NCBI GenBank assembly: GCA_900545655.1 | Contig: UQZY01000016.1 | Span: 1 to 41,768, forward strand | Reading direction: 5' to 3' | DNA: 41,768 nucleotides | Origin: an uncultured Oscillospiraceae bacterium | Lineage (GTDB): Bacteria > Bacillota > Clostridia > Oscillospirales > Acutalibacteraceae | The notes under the pieces: generated by a model | Databases searched by the model: none | What the model was told of the DNA's origin: nothing | Seen by the model: only the letters and a program-made list of their open reading frames with translations | Shown: positions 17,716 through 25,387 of the stretch, piece by piece | How positions within the stretch are numbered: position 1 is the stretch's first letter | How the letters are laid out: each line of letters starts with the position of its first letter | Program-made: the position numbers and the translations under genes

Positions 17716-17752
17716 AACCTCCTTTGATACTTAAATTGTATCAAAAGAGGTT
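17716..17752 (-). promoter_or_regulatory. Hairpin enclosing the tnpV ribosome site
   Basis: In the leftward mRNA, a 15-bp inverted repeat with one C-A mismatch (plus-strand 17716-17730 and 17738-17752, 7-nt loop) places the GGAGG of tnpV in its 3' arm. The tnpV fragment at 19667 has an equivalent stem (19673-19709) in which the mismatched position is paired. Translation is likely restricted unless the stem is opened. Confidence 0.6.
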
Positions 17753-17774
17753 TTCTTTTTCGAATGTGCGATTT

Positions 17775-17809
17775 ATAAAAAAGAAAGAGCGAGACTTCAA
17801 ATCTCGCTC
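17775..17809 (-). terminator. Terminator of the YjzC-like gene
   Basis: GAGCGAGA (17787-17794) and TCTCGCTC (17802-17809) form an 8-bp stem with a 7-nt loop. On the minus strand it is followed by TTTCTTTTTT. It lies 17 bases after the stop of the small gene. Confidence 0.85.
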
Positions 17810-17825
17810 AGTCTGGTAGAGCTAT

Positions 17826-17990
17826 TTACTTTTTCTGCCAACCATTTCCGGGTTTCTGCGTAGGTGGTAACCTATCCCCTGAATCAATATGAACAATTCT
17901 CGGATCATTCACTTGTCCACCACGAGGACCAACCTCGATATAAGTCCCAGGCCGCTGATTGTCAGTGCCAGGTTTAATAGGCTTTGGCAT
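17826..17990 (-). CDS. YjzC-like small protein (54 residues)
   Basis: This short gene encodes 54 residues, starting MPKPIKPGTD and ending GNGWQKK. PGTYIEVGPRGG, a central DPRIVHIDSGDRLPP and a final aromatic-basic tail match the pattern of Bacillus YjzC-family proteins, whose function is unknown. AAAGGAGG stands 6-7 nt before the ATG. A consensus promoter lies upstream and a terminator downstream, so it is a single-gene transcript. Confidence 0.75.
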   Translation of the reverse strand: MPKPIKPGTDNQRPGTYIEVGPRGGQVNDPRIVHIDSGDRLPPTQKPGNGWQKK

Positions 17991-18021
17991 TTGGTGACCT
18001 CCTTTCCTTAAAGATGTATAT

Positions 18022-18050
18022 ATTATACCATATATGTGGTATTAAATCAA
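18022..18050 (-). promoter_or_regulatory. Sigma-A promoter with operator-like palindrome
   Basis: On the minus strand TTGATT (plus 18045-18050) and TATAAT (plus 18022-18027) are 17 bp apart. The spacer contains ATACCA-tatatg-TGGTAT (18025-18042), an inverted repeat that could bind a regulator. It drives the 54-residue YjzC-like gene. Confidence 0.75.
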
Positions 18051-18142
18051 TGCTCATATCACAATATATAGTGTTTTTAATGCTATTCTATTTTTACAAA
18101 CTTTCAAAATAAGCTTATTTCTGCAATATAGCATCATAAATA

Positions 18143-18739
18143 TCAACGATCGTTTTCTGATACTTTCATACTATAAATCACTTGCCAACGGGGGAATTCT
18201 TGAAGCGCCCGGATATGCCAATCAGATTTTCGGGTGATAGTGCGAAAGTATTTCGAACTGCAGAATTCGATTAAATAGACTTTCGGAATGTGATTCACAT
18301 TGTTTCTCTTGAAGGCTTTAAGATGTCCTTTCTTGCACCAATCATTTATTGACGTTGTGCCGTATCCGATTACTTTTGAAATGTCGGTCGCAGTCAGCAC
18401 ATCGGGGTATTGCGCAAAAAGTTCCGTGTAATACAGCCTCATATTTTCAAGAGTCTGTTCGGGTACTTCGGCGTTCATTTTGACGGCATAGTTCCCCTTG
18501 TACCAACCTGCCGGTGCGGAATAGGATTCGGGGAATACTTTTCTCTTTTCAAGATATGTAATAACATCAGCCTTTTTGATTTTGTAACAGCGAGTTTTCT
18601 TGCCCGTGTATTCGCACGGAATCTTTCCGCTTCGCAGCAGATACAAAGCCGTTGATTTGCTGATGTGACAGATTTGATAGAGTTGGTCTTTGGTAATAAT
18701 ATCGGGAATCGAATCCCAGTTGATTGCGGTTTCATTCAT
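18143..18739 (-). CDS. Two-HTH DNA-binding protein (excisionase-like)
   Basis: This 198-residue protein has two excisionase-type helix-turn-helix units: about residues 14-66 (ITKDQLYQICHISKSTALYLLRSG) and about 113-155 (TATDISKVIGYGTTSINDWCKKGHLKAFK). No enzymatic domain is visible. A GAGGTG site precedes the ATG. It is the gene nearest the right attachment site, so a role as excisionase or directionality factor for the integrase, or as regulator, is inferred. It is unlike the one-HTH protein at 5512-5739. Confidence 0.75.
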   Translation of the reverse strand: MNETAINWDSIPDIITKDQLYQICHISKSTALYLLRSGKIPCEYTGKKTRCYKIKKADVITYLEKRKVFPESYSAPAGWYKGNYAVKMNAEVPEQTLENMRLYYTELFAQYPDVLTATDISKVIGYGTTSINDWCKKGHLKAFKRNNVNHIPKVYLIEFCSSKYFRTITRKSDWHIRALQEFPRWQVIYSMKVSENDR

Positions 18740-18812
18740 AGCAATACACCTCGTAAATATTTTTGTCGGTGTGGGTTTTTCCCGTGTATTGCCGTTGTTG
18801 ATGTGTTTATTC

Positions 18813-18855
18813 TGTTCTTTCCGCAGTTCTTTCCAAAATAGTGCCTGTTCTTTCC
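18813..18855 (+). repeat. Three (T/A)GTTCTTTCC direct repeats at the right end
   Basis: TGTTCTTTCC (18813-18822), AGTTCTTTCC (18825-18834) and TGTTCTTTCC (18846-18855) lie between the last element gene and the right tRNA fragment. They match the motifs at 85-107, 327-336, 345-354 (inverted) and 1649-1658. They are probably arm-type integrase binding sites. The remaining stretch 18856-19010 has no gene. Confidence 0.55.
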
Positions 18856-19010
18856 AAAAACAGCGAAAATGCCGTTATTCGAACTTTCCCTATTTATCGG
18901 GATTTCTGCGGTGAAACCGCCAAAAAAGCCTTAAATATCAAGCTTTTCGGCAAATACAAAGCCGCCCGAAACCACCTTCAAAAATCACTAAACAGCCATT
19001 GACCTATAAA

Positions 19011-19068
19011 ACTCGAAATCAGTTAGCGCTCACGCGCCCGCGAGTTCGAATCTCGCCGTCTCCGCCAT
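19011..19068 (+). other. Right attachment site: tRNA-Ser 3' half
   Basis: The sequence runs from the anticodon loop through the variable arm, a perfect T arm (GCGAG-TTCGAAT-CTCGC) and encoded CCA (19065-19067). It matches 192-249 at 47 of 58 positions, with the first 12 bases identical. No 5' half is present, so it cannot be a working tRNA. Its acceptor strand CGTCTCC fits the 5' half at 160-166 with one mismatch. Confidence 0.7.
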
Positions 19069-19070
19069 AA

Positions 19071-19114
19071 GACTCTGAAAGCCCGAATGACTCGGGCTTT
19101 CAGAGTCTTTGTTT
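19071..19114 (+). terminator. Strong terminator after the tRNA-Ser fragment
   Basis: GACTCTGAAAGCCCGA (19071-19086) and TCGGGCTTTCAGAGTC (19092-19107) form a perfect 16-bp stem with a 5-nt loop, followed by TTTGTTTT. It is placed as expected for the original chromosomal tRNA gene, separated from its 5' half by the insertion. From 19115 to 19276 I see no gene. Confidence 0.9.
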
Positions 19115-19276
19115 TATTCTCATTTTTGCCTGTAAATCTGCCTTGGTATTTTCGCAACACTTTAGTTCGTGCTAACTACAATAATCTGCAAAAAGGTGTT
19201 CATCCTACGACTAAATTTTTGAAAATGTTCTTTTCAAAGCTTTTGTCAGATACTCATTACAAATTGAAAAACAGAT

Positions 19277-19528
19277 ATGCACATTGATTATGTGGACAAA
19301 AACAAATCCCAAAGTGCCAAAAGCGAATCGCCAAAGTGCCAAATTGACACTTTGAAATGCACATTAGAAGAGCTTGCTGTGTTAGATATAATAAAAGAGA
19401 ACCCGTCTGTTAAGCAAACCGAACTTGCAGAACAAACAAGAAAGTCAGTAAGAAGCATAAAGCGCATTATAGACTCTCTAAAAGAGAAACAATATATCCG
19501 TAGGGTTGACGGAAAGAGATACGATTAG
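19277..19528 (+). pseudogene. Winged-helix C-terminal fragment of an AlbA/RecG-like protein
   Basis: This 83-residue frame ends in a winged helix (LEELAVLDIIKENPSVKQ, then TELAEQTRKSVRSIKRII and YIRRVDGKR). The arrangement is the usual C terminus of putative ATP-binding or AlbA_2 transcriptional regulators, but the large N-terminal part is absent. No good ribosome site precedes the ATG. It abuts a tnpV fragment, so it looks like a leftover of a decayed element. It could still be a small HTH protein. Confidence 0.5.
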
Positions 19529-19529
19529 T

Positions 19530-19667
19530 TGGAAGTTTCAGTTTAAAATGTCCCAATACTCCGATATAACCGTTTTCTTCTTCCGCCGGTAAAGTTAAAT
19601 TAGGCAAAAGATAATCGCCCTGCTGGGTATATGTACCGCCGAATTGTTCAAATAATGTGTTATTCAT
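19530..19667 (-). pseudogene. Truncated tnpV
   Basis: The first 40 or so residues (NNTLFEQFGGTYTQQGDYLL, then PNLTLPAEEENGYIGVLG) match TnpV encoded at 17326-17709. The match then breaks off near 19536 and joins unrelated sequence. The ribosome-site hairpin upstream is kept (19673-19709). The C-terminal two thirds are missing. Confidence 0.75.
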
Positions 19668-19764
19668 AGTGAAACCTCCTTTGATGCTCAAATTGTACCA
19701 AAGGAGGTTCTCTTTTGCGAATGTGCGATTTATGAATTTGTAAATTTCATTCGTGCCAAAAATT

Positions 19765-19810
19765 ACAACGAATATTTACAAGCTGTGCCACTTTTTACGA
19801 CGAATATAGC
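19765..19810. repeat. Orphan 33-bp-type repeat
   Basis: acaacga (19765) and acgacga (19797) start two units 32 bp apart with a T5 run between, as in the repeats upstream of the DUF4143 ATPase genes. No DUF4143 gene follows here. It joins directly to tnpV upstream sequence, so an ATPase gene has probably been deleted. The rest of 19811-19974 has no gene. Confidence 0.35.
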
Positions 19811-19974
19811 AAATATTCAGTAAAAATTCGCTTCAAAGTGAAAATTCAGTGAATATTCACTTTTTCGTTTTTTCATTTACTACTCGCCGAACGGATAATT
19901 GTTGCAGTGCTCTGATATACCACTTAGATTTCCAAAAAATTTCTCAGCACCGTGAAAAAATGAAACCCCTGCAT

Positions 19975-20700
19975 TTATTCTTCCACAAGTTGTCCGTCCA
20001 CCGTCACGGTGACAACCTGCCATGGAATAAATTTTCCGCTATCCTGAAGCGCCTTTTTCGCCGCTGCCTCCAATCCGCCGCAGCATGGTACCTCCATGCG
20101 CACGACGGTCACGCTTTTGATGTCGTTGTTGCGAATAATTTCAGTGAGCTTTTCGGAATAGTCCACACCGTCCAGCTTGGGGCAGCCTACAAGAGTGACA
20201 TGTCCTTTGATGAACCTCTCATGAAAAGCGGCATAAGCATAGGCGGTACAGTCAGCGGCAATGAGCAGCTTTGCATCGTCAAAATACGGTGCATTTTCAG
20301 GAACGAGCTTTATCTGAACGGGCCATTGCGACAATCTGCTGACAGGCTTCACATATACCTCTTCCTTATCGGCACAGGTCGTATGCTCAATTTTTCTTGA
20401 CTGACTTCCGGGACATCCGCAGGGCAATGTCATTCCCTCTTTCTTCATCTTTTCCTGCATAATTTTTCGCTTGTTTTCCATAACGGATTTTTCGTCATAG
20501 GCAGCCGCTTCGCGCTCAACAAAGGTGATGGCTCCCGTGGGACATGTGGGTAAGCAATCACCCAGTCCGTCGCAGTAATCGTCCCGTATGAGCTGTGCTT
20601 TGCCGTCAATCATGGAAATTGCTCCTTCGTGACAGGCAGCGGCACAGGCACCGCAGCCGTTACATTTATCCTTATCAATCTCAATAATTCTTCTTTTCAT
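19975..20700 (-). CDS. 4Fe-4S dicluster ferredoxin-like protein
   Basis: This 241-residue protein has an N-terminal bacterial ferredoxin domain: C13-x2-C16-x2-C19-x3-C23 for one cluster, and C43, C49, C53 for a second site that lacks the usual second cysteine (CDGLGDCLPTC). A CGCPGS motif (94-99) and a later PCCGGL motif may hold another metal site. AAGGAGG precedes the ATG at 20700; upstream in-frame codons lack a ribosome site. It lies downstream of metal transporters, so a redox role in metal handling is plausible but not shown. The 246-bp gap before it may carry its own promoter (ATTATA near 20746 on the plus strand). Confidence 0.85.
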   Translation of the reverse strand: MKRRIIEIDKDKCNGCGACAAACHEGAISMIDGKAQLIRDDYCDGLGDCLPTCPTGAITFVEREAAAYDEKSVMENKRKIMQEKMKKEGMTLPCGCPGSQSRKIEHTTCADKEEVYVKPVSRLSQWPVQIKLVPENAPYFDDAKLLIAADCTAYAYAAFHERFIKGHVTLVGCPKLDGVDYSEKLTEIIRNNDIKSVTVVRMEVPCCGGLEAAAKKALQDSGKFIPWQVVTVTVDGQLVEE

Positions 20701-20947
20701 CGCAAAACCTCCTTGCTTTTTTACATATTTTTTTATGTATATTATATTATAACAAAAACAACATGTCAGTTGAAAATTCAATAAAAGAGGTCTTTCATGA
20801 AAAAATTTTTCCGTTCTTTGATCATCTTCATTTTTTCGGATATTTACGAGAATGAGTTTGCAGCTATAATGTAACATCTATAAATAATACTGTTGTAAAA
20901 TGATCCGTTCCTGCTCTCGGGAAACAGAATAAAAATCAAACCTCGTT

Positions 20948-22690
20948 TTATGTCTTTGCGAGCGCCCATTCCTGACTCTCGGTCTGAAGCTGTACCATGT
21001 GAGCGAAGATACCGCCCAATTGCAGCAATTCTGCAGGAGAGCCCTGTTCAGCTACCGTACCGTCCTTCAACACCACAATCTTGTCTGCACCGGAAACGGT
21101 ACGCATTCTGTGGGCGATGATAAGGACGGTTTTGTTTTTTATGAGGCGGGAAAGTGCCTCCTGAATGGCAGTTTCGTTTTCCACATCCAGACTGGCGGTT
21201 GCCTCATCCAGCAGAATGATAGGTGCGTCCTTCAAAAAAGCACGGGCAACTGAGATACGCTGCCGCTCTCCACCGGAAAGCTCACAGCCATTTTCACCGA
21301 TGTTGGTATTCCAACTATTAGGAAGCTTTTCGGCAAACTTGTCCACATTGGCGAGTTTTGCCGCCGCAATCACTTCTTCGTCTGTGGCATCCTTGCGTCC
21401 GATGCGGATATTTTCCAAAATTGTATTGTCAAATAGCGTTACATCCTGAAACACAATAGAATAGAGGCTCATCAACTTTTCCGGATCAATCTTTGACACA
21501 TCCATGCCTCCTATGGTAATCCGGCCTCTATCAATGTCCCAAAACCGCGCCGCCAGACGTGAAACTGTTGTCTTTCCGCCGCCGGAGGGACCGACAAGAG
21601 CTGTAACCTGTCCCTGCTTTGCCGTGAAGGACACTTCTTTCAACACTGTTTCACCACTCTGATAGGAAAATCCTACATGGTCGAATAAAATATCACAGCC
21701 ACGATTGGTCAGCTTTTTGCTGCCTGCCTGTTCGGGGCAATCTAAAATCTCATTCATGCGCTCAATATTGCTGCCGGTACCGATGATTGCGGCAAGATTT
21801 TGCAGCGTACCCTCCAATGGATCATATAGGCGTGATGCAACTAACAAAAACATAAAAAATACCAAAATATCAATTTCGCCATTTACCAGCAAAGACGCAC
21901 CCACGAGAACAGTGGTAGCAATACCCAACCGGAGAACAAGTCCTGCGGAAACAACAAAGACAGCTGTTCCCAGTTCACTCTTGACGAGGCGGTTCTCTAC
22001 CGCACAGATTTTCCTTTCCAACCCGTCAAGATAACATTTTTCGGCATTATTTGCTCGCAAGTCAGACATAGCTTCCATACATTCCTGAATGCCGTCTTCG
22101 CAAATAACTTTCGCCGTCGTTGCCTTACGGGAAAGATTTTTCTGCACGCCTGATGCCAGCGCAACAATGGAAAAAGCCACAGGCAGCGGCCAAATAGCAG
22201 CGAGTGCCATGCGCCAGTTAAAAAAGAGCATCGACATGGCAATTATCGTAGTGGAAAGGATTGCTCCGTACAGCGGCGCAACGAAGTGAGACTGACTCTG
22301 CTCCAGCACGGCACAGTCGTTCATTATGGAAGAGGTCAGATCGGCAAGATCTTTCTTTCCAAAGAAGGAAAGTGGAATTTTACGCAGTTTCTCTGCCAGT
22401 CCCACTCGACGTACACCTGACTCTATATATGTAACAAGGAAAGTATTGTCATATTCAAGCCGCGTACAAACCACAATGAACAGTGCCGCCGCAATGCAAC
22501 CAATAACATAGAACAGGATTCGTTCCGCCGTAAGTGTACCGTTCATGATTTCACCTACCAACAGGTATAGAAGTCCTACAGGCAGCATGAAAGAGATATT
22601 TTGCAGAGAACAGCATAAAATTCCTTTTATATTGTCAATGGCTCCTTTACGGGAAAGTGCATAGCGTCTTTGCAAATACTTGATCATCAT
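20948..22690 (-). CDS. ABC transporter, fused permease/ATPase (second subunit)
   Basis: This 580-residue half-transporter has an exporter-fold membrane domain of six helices (about 1-310) and an ATPase domain (about 335-570). Walker A is GPSGGGKTT, the signature LSGGERQRISVARA, Walker B IILLDEATA and the switch histidine IAHR. The start directly follows the stop of the partner gene, with GGAGGG inside that gene's end. With the partner it should form a heterodimer. Similar pairs (IrtAB, YbtPQ type) move metal-siderophore complexes, and the metal-type operators upstream favour that over drug export. Confidence 0.88.
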   Translation of the reverse strand: MMIKYLQRRYALSRKGAIDNIKGILCCSLQNISFMLPVGLLYLLVGEIMNGTLTAERILFYVIGCIAAALFIVVCTRLEYDNTFLVTYIESGVRRVGLAEKLRKIPLSFFGKKDLADLTSSIMNDCAVLEQSQSHFVAPLYGAILSTTIIAMSMLFFNWRMALAAIWPLPVAFSIVALASGVQKNLSRKATTAKVICEDGIQECMEAMSDLRANNAEKCYLDGLERKICAVENRLVKSELGTAVFVVSAGLVLRLGIATTVLVGASLLVNGEIDILVFFMFLLVASRLYDPLEGTLQNLAAIIGTGSNIERMNEILDCPEQAGSKKLTNRGCDILFDHVGFSYQSGETVLKEVSFTAKQGQVTALVGPSGGGKTTVSRLAARFWDIDRGRITIGGMDVSKIDPEKLMSLYSIVFQDVTLFDNTILENIRIGRKDATDEEVIAAAKLANVDKFAEKLPNSWNTNIGENGCELSGGERQRISVARAFLKDAPIILLDEATASLDVENETAIQEALSRLIKNKTVLIIAHRMRTVSGADKIVVLKDGTVAEQGSPAELLQLGGIFAHMVQLQTESQEWALAKT

Positions 22691-24406
22691 TTAACCCTCC
22701 TTTGCCATTTTCCATTGAACAGATTGTTGATAGTCCCGCCACATCGCCCCGAACAGACTACCCTTTTGCCCGGAAAGTTCCGCAAAACTGCCGCTCTCCA
22801 CTATATGTCCCTCCTTCAGTACAAATATGGTATCGGCGTTCACAATGGTAGACAGTCTATGGGCAATCATAATGACGGTTCGCCTTTTTGCAAGTTCGTT
22901 AAAAGCTATCTGTACTTTTGTTTCATTATCCGGATCTGCAAAGGCTGTGGCCTCGTCCAAAATCACCACAGGTGCGTTTTTCAGTATGGCACGGGCAATA
23001 ACAATCCGTTGTGTCTCGCCCCCGGAGAGATAGATACCCTGCGAGCCAATAACCGTATTCACACCGTTCGGGAATTTTTCAATGATATCCATGCACTGTG
23101 CTGCCTTTAACGCCGCCATGACTTCCTCGTCCGTGGCTTCTGGCTTGCCCATACGCACATTATCTAAAATGGTGCCTTTGATAAGATGGCTGTTCTGAAA
23201 TACAAAGGAAACTGTGTCCATCAGCTCATTTTTGTCAATGTCCTTCACATCTACTCCGCCGACCGAAATGGTGCCGCTCTGCGGATCAAAAAACCGGGCA
23301 ATGAGTGCCGCAAGTGTGGATTTTCCGCCACCGGATGGACCAACAAACGCCACCGTCTGACCATTACCGATGGTGAGGGAAATATCTTCCAATGCATTTT
23401 TTATACCGTCATAACTGAAAGTAACATTATCAAGCGTGACAGAATTGTTTCTGGGATGCTGCGGAAAGTTTGCCTGAGAAAGTGACGGGCTTTGCAGCAC
23501 ACTATCAATACGGGTGATAGCGTCCTGCACGATCATGCCGTTTTCGCTCATGAACATCAGTTTAGTGAGGGTCAAAGAGATGACCGGTGTGATGATGATG
23601 TAAAAAAGCAGATTCAGCAACACACTGCTATCTGCACTGCCGTGAGAGAAAAGGAAACCGCCTGCGATCAGGAACACAAACACGCTATTAACCGCCAGCG
23701 TATAGAAAGTCATAGGCCAACGCATCCGCTTTGTATAGGCAATAACCCATCGCTCATAATTATCAATAGTATCTTTAAACTTTTTGAATGAAAACACCGT
23801 CTGCCCGAAGGTTTTAACAACCGGAATACCCCGCACATACTCCACCGCTTCATTGGACATATCCGCCAACGCGTTCTGGTATTGAGTCATATCGTCCTGC
23901 ATTTCCTTTCCGGTCATGCGGGTCATCACTAGAAAAGCAAGAAACACCGGTAAGAGGCTCAGAAGACCCAACCGCCAATCAAAGATCAGCAGCAACGTCA
24001 GAAGTCCCGCAATGGTCGCCATAGCCCTTGCTTTGTCGGGCAGTTGATGAGCAAGATAGGTTTCCATCGCCCCGGAAGTTTCAAAAATTGTGCGGCGCAG
24101 CTTACCGCTGCCGAACTGCTCTATAACACCCAGAGGAAGAGTAGCAATGTGCCTTGTCATTGTGATACGCATGTTCGTGGCGATGCGAAATGCCGCAAGG
24201 TGCGAACACATAAGTCCGGTGATATATGTAAGTACACCGGCAACAGCAAATACTACCGCCATCCAGCCATAATACGTCACATGGACGGCATTTTCGTACT
24301 GCGGTGCGACCACGATTACCTCCTTGAGTATATACCAGATATACCAAAACGGCACAAGTGCCAGCAGCGCACCGGCTGCGGACAGTACCCACGAAAGGTA
24401 AGTCAA
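22691..24406 (-). CDS. ABC transporter, fused permease/ATPase (first subunit)
   Basis: This 571-residue half-transporter has six predicted membrane helices and an ATPase domain with Walker A GPSGGGKST, signature LSGGETQRIVIARA and VVILDEATA. The open frame can only begin at TTG 24406, without a ribosome site, yet coding sequence continues upstream (TNLSRLLDYAGKYRI before it). A TTG at 24462 with AGGAGG seven bases upstream is one frame off. The two frames meet at a run of six A on the coding strand (24451-24456); seven A would give a full-length start MKKKTNLSRLL. A frameshift, slippage or sequencing error is likely. Confidence 0.8.
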   Translation of the reverse strand: MTYLSWVLSAAGALLALVPFWYIWYILKEVIVVAPQYENAVHVTYYGWMAVVFAVAGVLTYITGLMCSHLAAFRIATNMRITMTRHIATLPLGVIEQFGSGKLRRTIFETSGAMETYLAHQLPDKARAMATIAGLLTLLLIFDWRLGLLSLLPVFLAFLVMTRMTGKEMQDDMTQYQNALADMSNEAVEYVRGIPVVKTFGQTVFSFKKFKDTIDNYERWVIAYTKRMRWPMTFYTLAVNSVFVFLIAGGFLFSHGSADSSVLLNLLFYIIITPVISLTLTKLMFMSENGMIVQDAITRIDSVLQSPSLSQANFPQHPRNNSVTLDNVTFSYDGIKNALEDISLTIGNGQTVAFVGPSGGGKSTLAALIARFFDPQSGTISVGGVDVKDIDKNELMDTVSFVFQNSHLIKGTILDNVRMGKPEATDEEVMAALKAAQCMDIIEKFPNGVNTVIGSQGIYLSGGETQRIVIARAILKNAPVVILDEATAFADPDNETKVQIAFNELAKRRTVIMIAHRLSTIVNADTIFVLKEGHIVESGSFAELSGQKGSLFGAMWRDYQQSVQWKMAKEG

Positions 24407-24490
24407 AATTCGATACTTCCCCGCATAGTCTAACAGCCGGGATAAATTGGTTTTTTCTTCAAAACAATACCTCCTTTTTGTTACAAAATA

Positions 24491-25267
24491 CTATCCAAGT
24501 GCTACATCAAGCGTCATCATGACACTGAAGCCTGCCGCAAAGAAAATCGTTCCGATGTTGGAATGCTTCCCCTGCGATATTTCGGGAATCAACTCCTCCA
24601 CCACAACATAGAGCATTGCACCGGCGGCAAAGCTCAAAAGATATGGTAGCGCCGGAATCACAAGTTGAGCGGCAATAAGTGTCAATATCGCGCCGACAGG
24701 CTCTACCGCGCCGGAAAGAACGCCGCCGAGAAATGCTTTGCCTTTACTCTCTCCCTCAGCCCGGAGAGGCATGGAGATTATAGCTCCTTCCGGAAAGTTC
24801 TGAATGGCAATACCAATTGACAAGGCAAGTGCACTTGCCGCTGTGATCTGCGTGTTTCCTGCAAGAAAACCAGCATACATCACGCCCACTGCCATTCCCT
24901 CCGGGATATTATGCAAGGTCACTGCCAACACCATCATTGTGGTGCGCCCAAGCTTACTTTTCAGTCCCTCTGCCTGATCACTCCCCAAATGAAGATGGGG
25001 AATCAGACTATCAAGCATGAGTAAAAACAGCACACCAATCCAAAAGCCAATAAATGCAGGGAGGAAAGACAGCTTTCCCTTTCCCTCCGACTGCTCAATA
25101 GCGGGAATCAATAAGCTCCATATGGATGCCGCAACCATAACACCGGCGGCAAAGCCTGCAAGTGCACGCTGCAACGAAACACCGAGCGCTTTTTTCATAA
25201 AGAACACACAAGCCGAGCCAAGTGTTGTGCCGATAAAGGGGATTAGTATTCCGAGAAAAATTTTCAT
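24491..25267 (-). CDS. ZIP family metal transporter
   Basis: This 258-residue membrane protein is of the ZIP (ZupT-like) family, which brings zinc, iron or manganese into the cytoplasm. It has eight hydrophobic helices. The metal-binding helices carry HNIPEG and QNFPEG, and an acidic VVEELIPE helix is near the C terminus. The ATG at 25267 is favoured over GTG codons four residues upstream. It is the first gene of the transporter cluster. The ABC genes start about 30-85 bases after it on the same strand, so they are probably co-transcribed. Confidence 0.9.
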   Translation of the reverse strand: MKIFLGILIPFIGTTLGSACVFFMKKALGVSLQRALAGFAAGVMVAASIWSLLIPAIEQSEGKGKLSFLPAFIGFWIGVLFLLMLDSLIPHLHLGSDQAEGLKSKLGRTTMMVLAVTLHNIPEGMAVGVMYAGFLAGNTQITAASALALSIGIAIQNFPEGAIISMPLRAEGESKGKAFLGGVLSGAVEPVGAILTLIAAQLVIPALPYLLSFAAGAMLYVVVEELIPEISQGKHSNIGTIFFAAGFSVMMTLDVALG

Positions 25268-25303
25268 TTGCTTCACCACTTTTATGTCGTTATCATTTTT
25301 TCG

Positions 25304-25317
25304 TTAGACCTATCTAA
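25304..25317. promoter_or_regulatory. DtxR-type operator candidate 1
   Basis: TTAG-ACCTAT-CTAA matches the inverted half-sites of DtxR/IdeR/MntR-family metal regulators. It lies 37 bp upstream of the ZIP start, within the likely promoter. Confidence 0.55.
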
Positions 25318-25337
25318 TAAACACCTGCATATCTGCG

Positions 25338-25355
25338 AGTTAGCCAAGGCTAACT
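25338..25355. promoter_or_regulatory. DtxR-type operator candidate 2
   Basis: AGTTAGCC-AA-GGCTAACT is an 18-base palindrome containing TTAG-N6-CTAA. Its centre is 36 bp from that of the first site. Paired sites suggest cooperative repression of the ZIP-ABC cluster under metal-replete conditions. Confidence 0.65.
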
Positions 25356-25364
25356 GTACTGTTT

Positions 25365-25387
25365 TAAAAAAGCCGCAATACTGCGGC
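25365..25387 (-). terminator. Terminator between the pseudogene and the ZIP gene
   Basis: GCCGCA (25372-25377) and TGCGGC (25382-25387) with a 4-nt loop are followed on the minus strand by TTTTTT. It ends leftward transcription from the DUF4143 pseudogene side before the ZIP promoter. Positions 25388-25596 hold no gene. Confidence 0.75.

Larger units (their letters stand above)
192..19068. mobile_element. Integrative mobilizable element at tRNA-Ser(CGA)
   Basis: The left boundary is the intact tRNA-Ser gene with a tyrosine integrase ending 117 bases beyond it. The right boundary is a tRNA-Ser 3' half at 19011-19067. The crossover probably lies in the 12-bp identical stretch actcgaaatcag that includes the anticodon. 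The element carries int, parB, relaxase, mobC, a repA-like gene and an HTH excisionase-like gene, but no coupling protein or type IV secretion genes, so it should depend on a helper for transfer. Its cargo is a type III restriction-modification operon with extra genes, a DUF6076 protein, a DUF4143 ATPase, tnpV and small regulators. The boundaries are inferred from the two tRNA copies, which are only 81% identical, so the right end is less certain than the left. Confidence 0.75.

Noticed and set aside
19011..19067. Second functional tRNA-Ser gene
   Set aside because: Only the anticodon loop and 3' half are present; no matching 5' acceptor or D arm precedes it.
192..19068. Complete self-transmissible conjugative element
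   Set aside because: Relaxase, MobC and a candidate oriT are present, but no VirB4, VirD4/TcpA or other secretion genes are visible, so only mobilization is supported.
1682..19169. 13-base match acactttagttcg at 1682-1694 and 19157-19169
   Set aside because: Flanking sequence does not align and the location does not coincide with the tRNA boundary; it may be chance or a minor remnant.
20797..20874. Plus-strand 25-codon frame starting MKKFFRS with GAGG upstream
   Set aside because: Too short and A/T-driven, with no recognised family and no terminator; coding support is insufficient.
20948..24406. Multidrug efflux pump assignment for the ABC pair
   Set aside because: The fold alone cannot tell substrate, and the adjacent ZIP gene and DtxR-type boxes favour a metal-related role.
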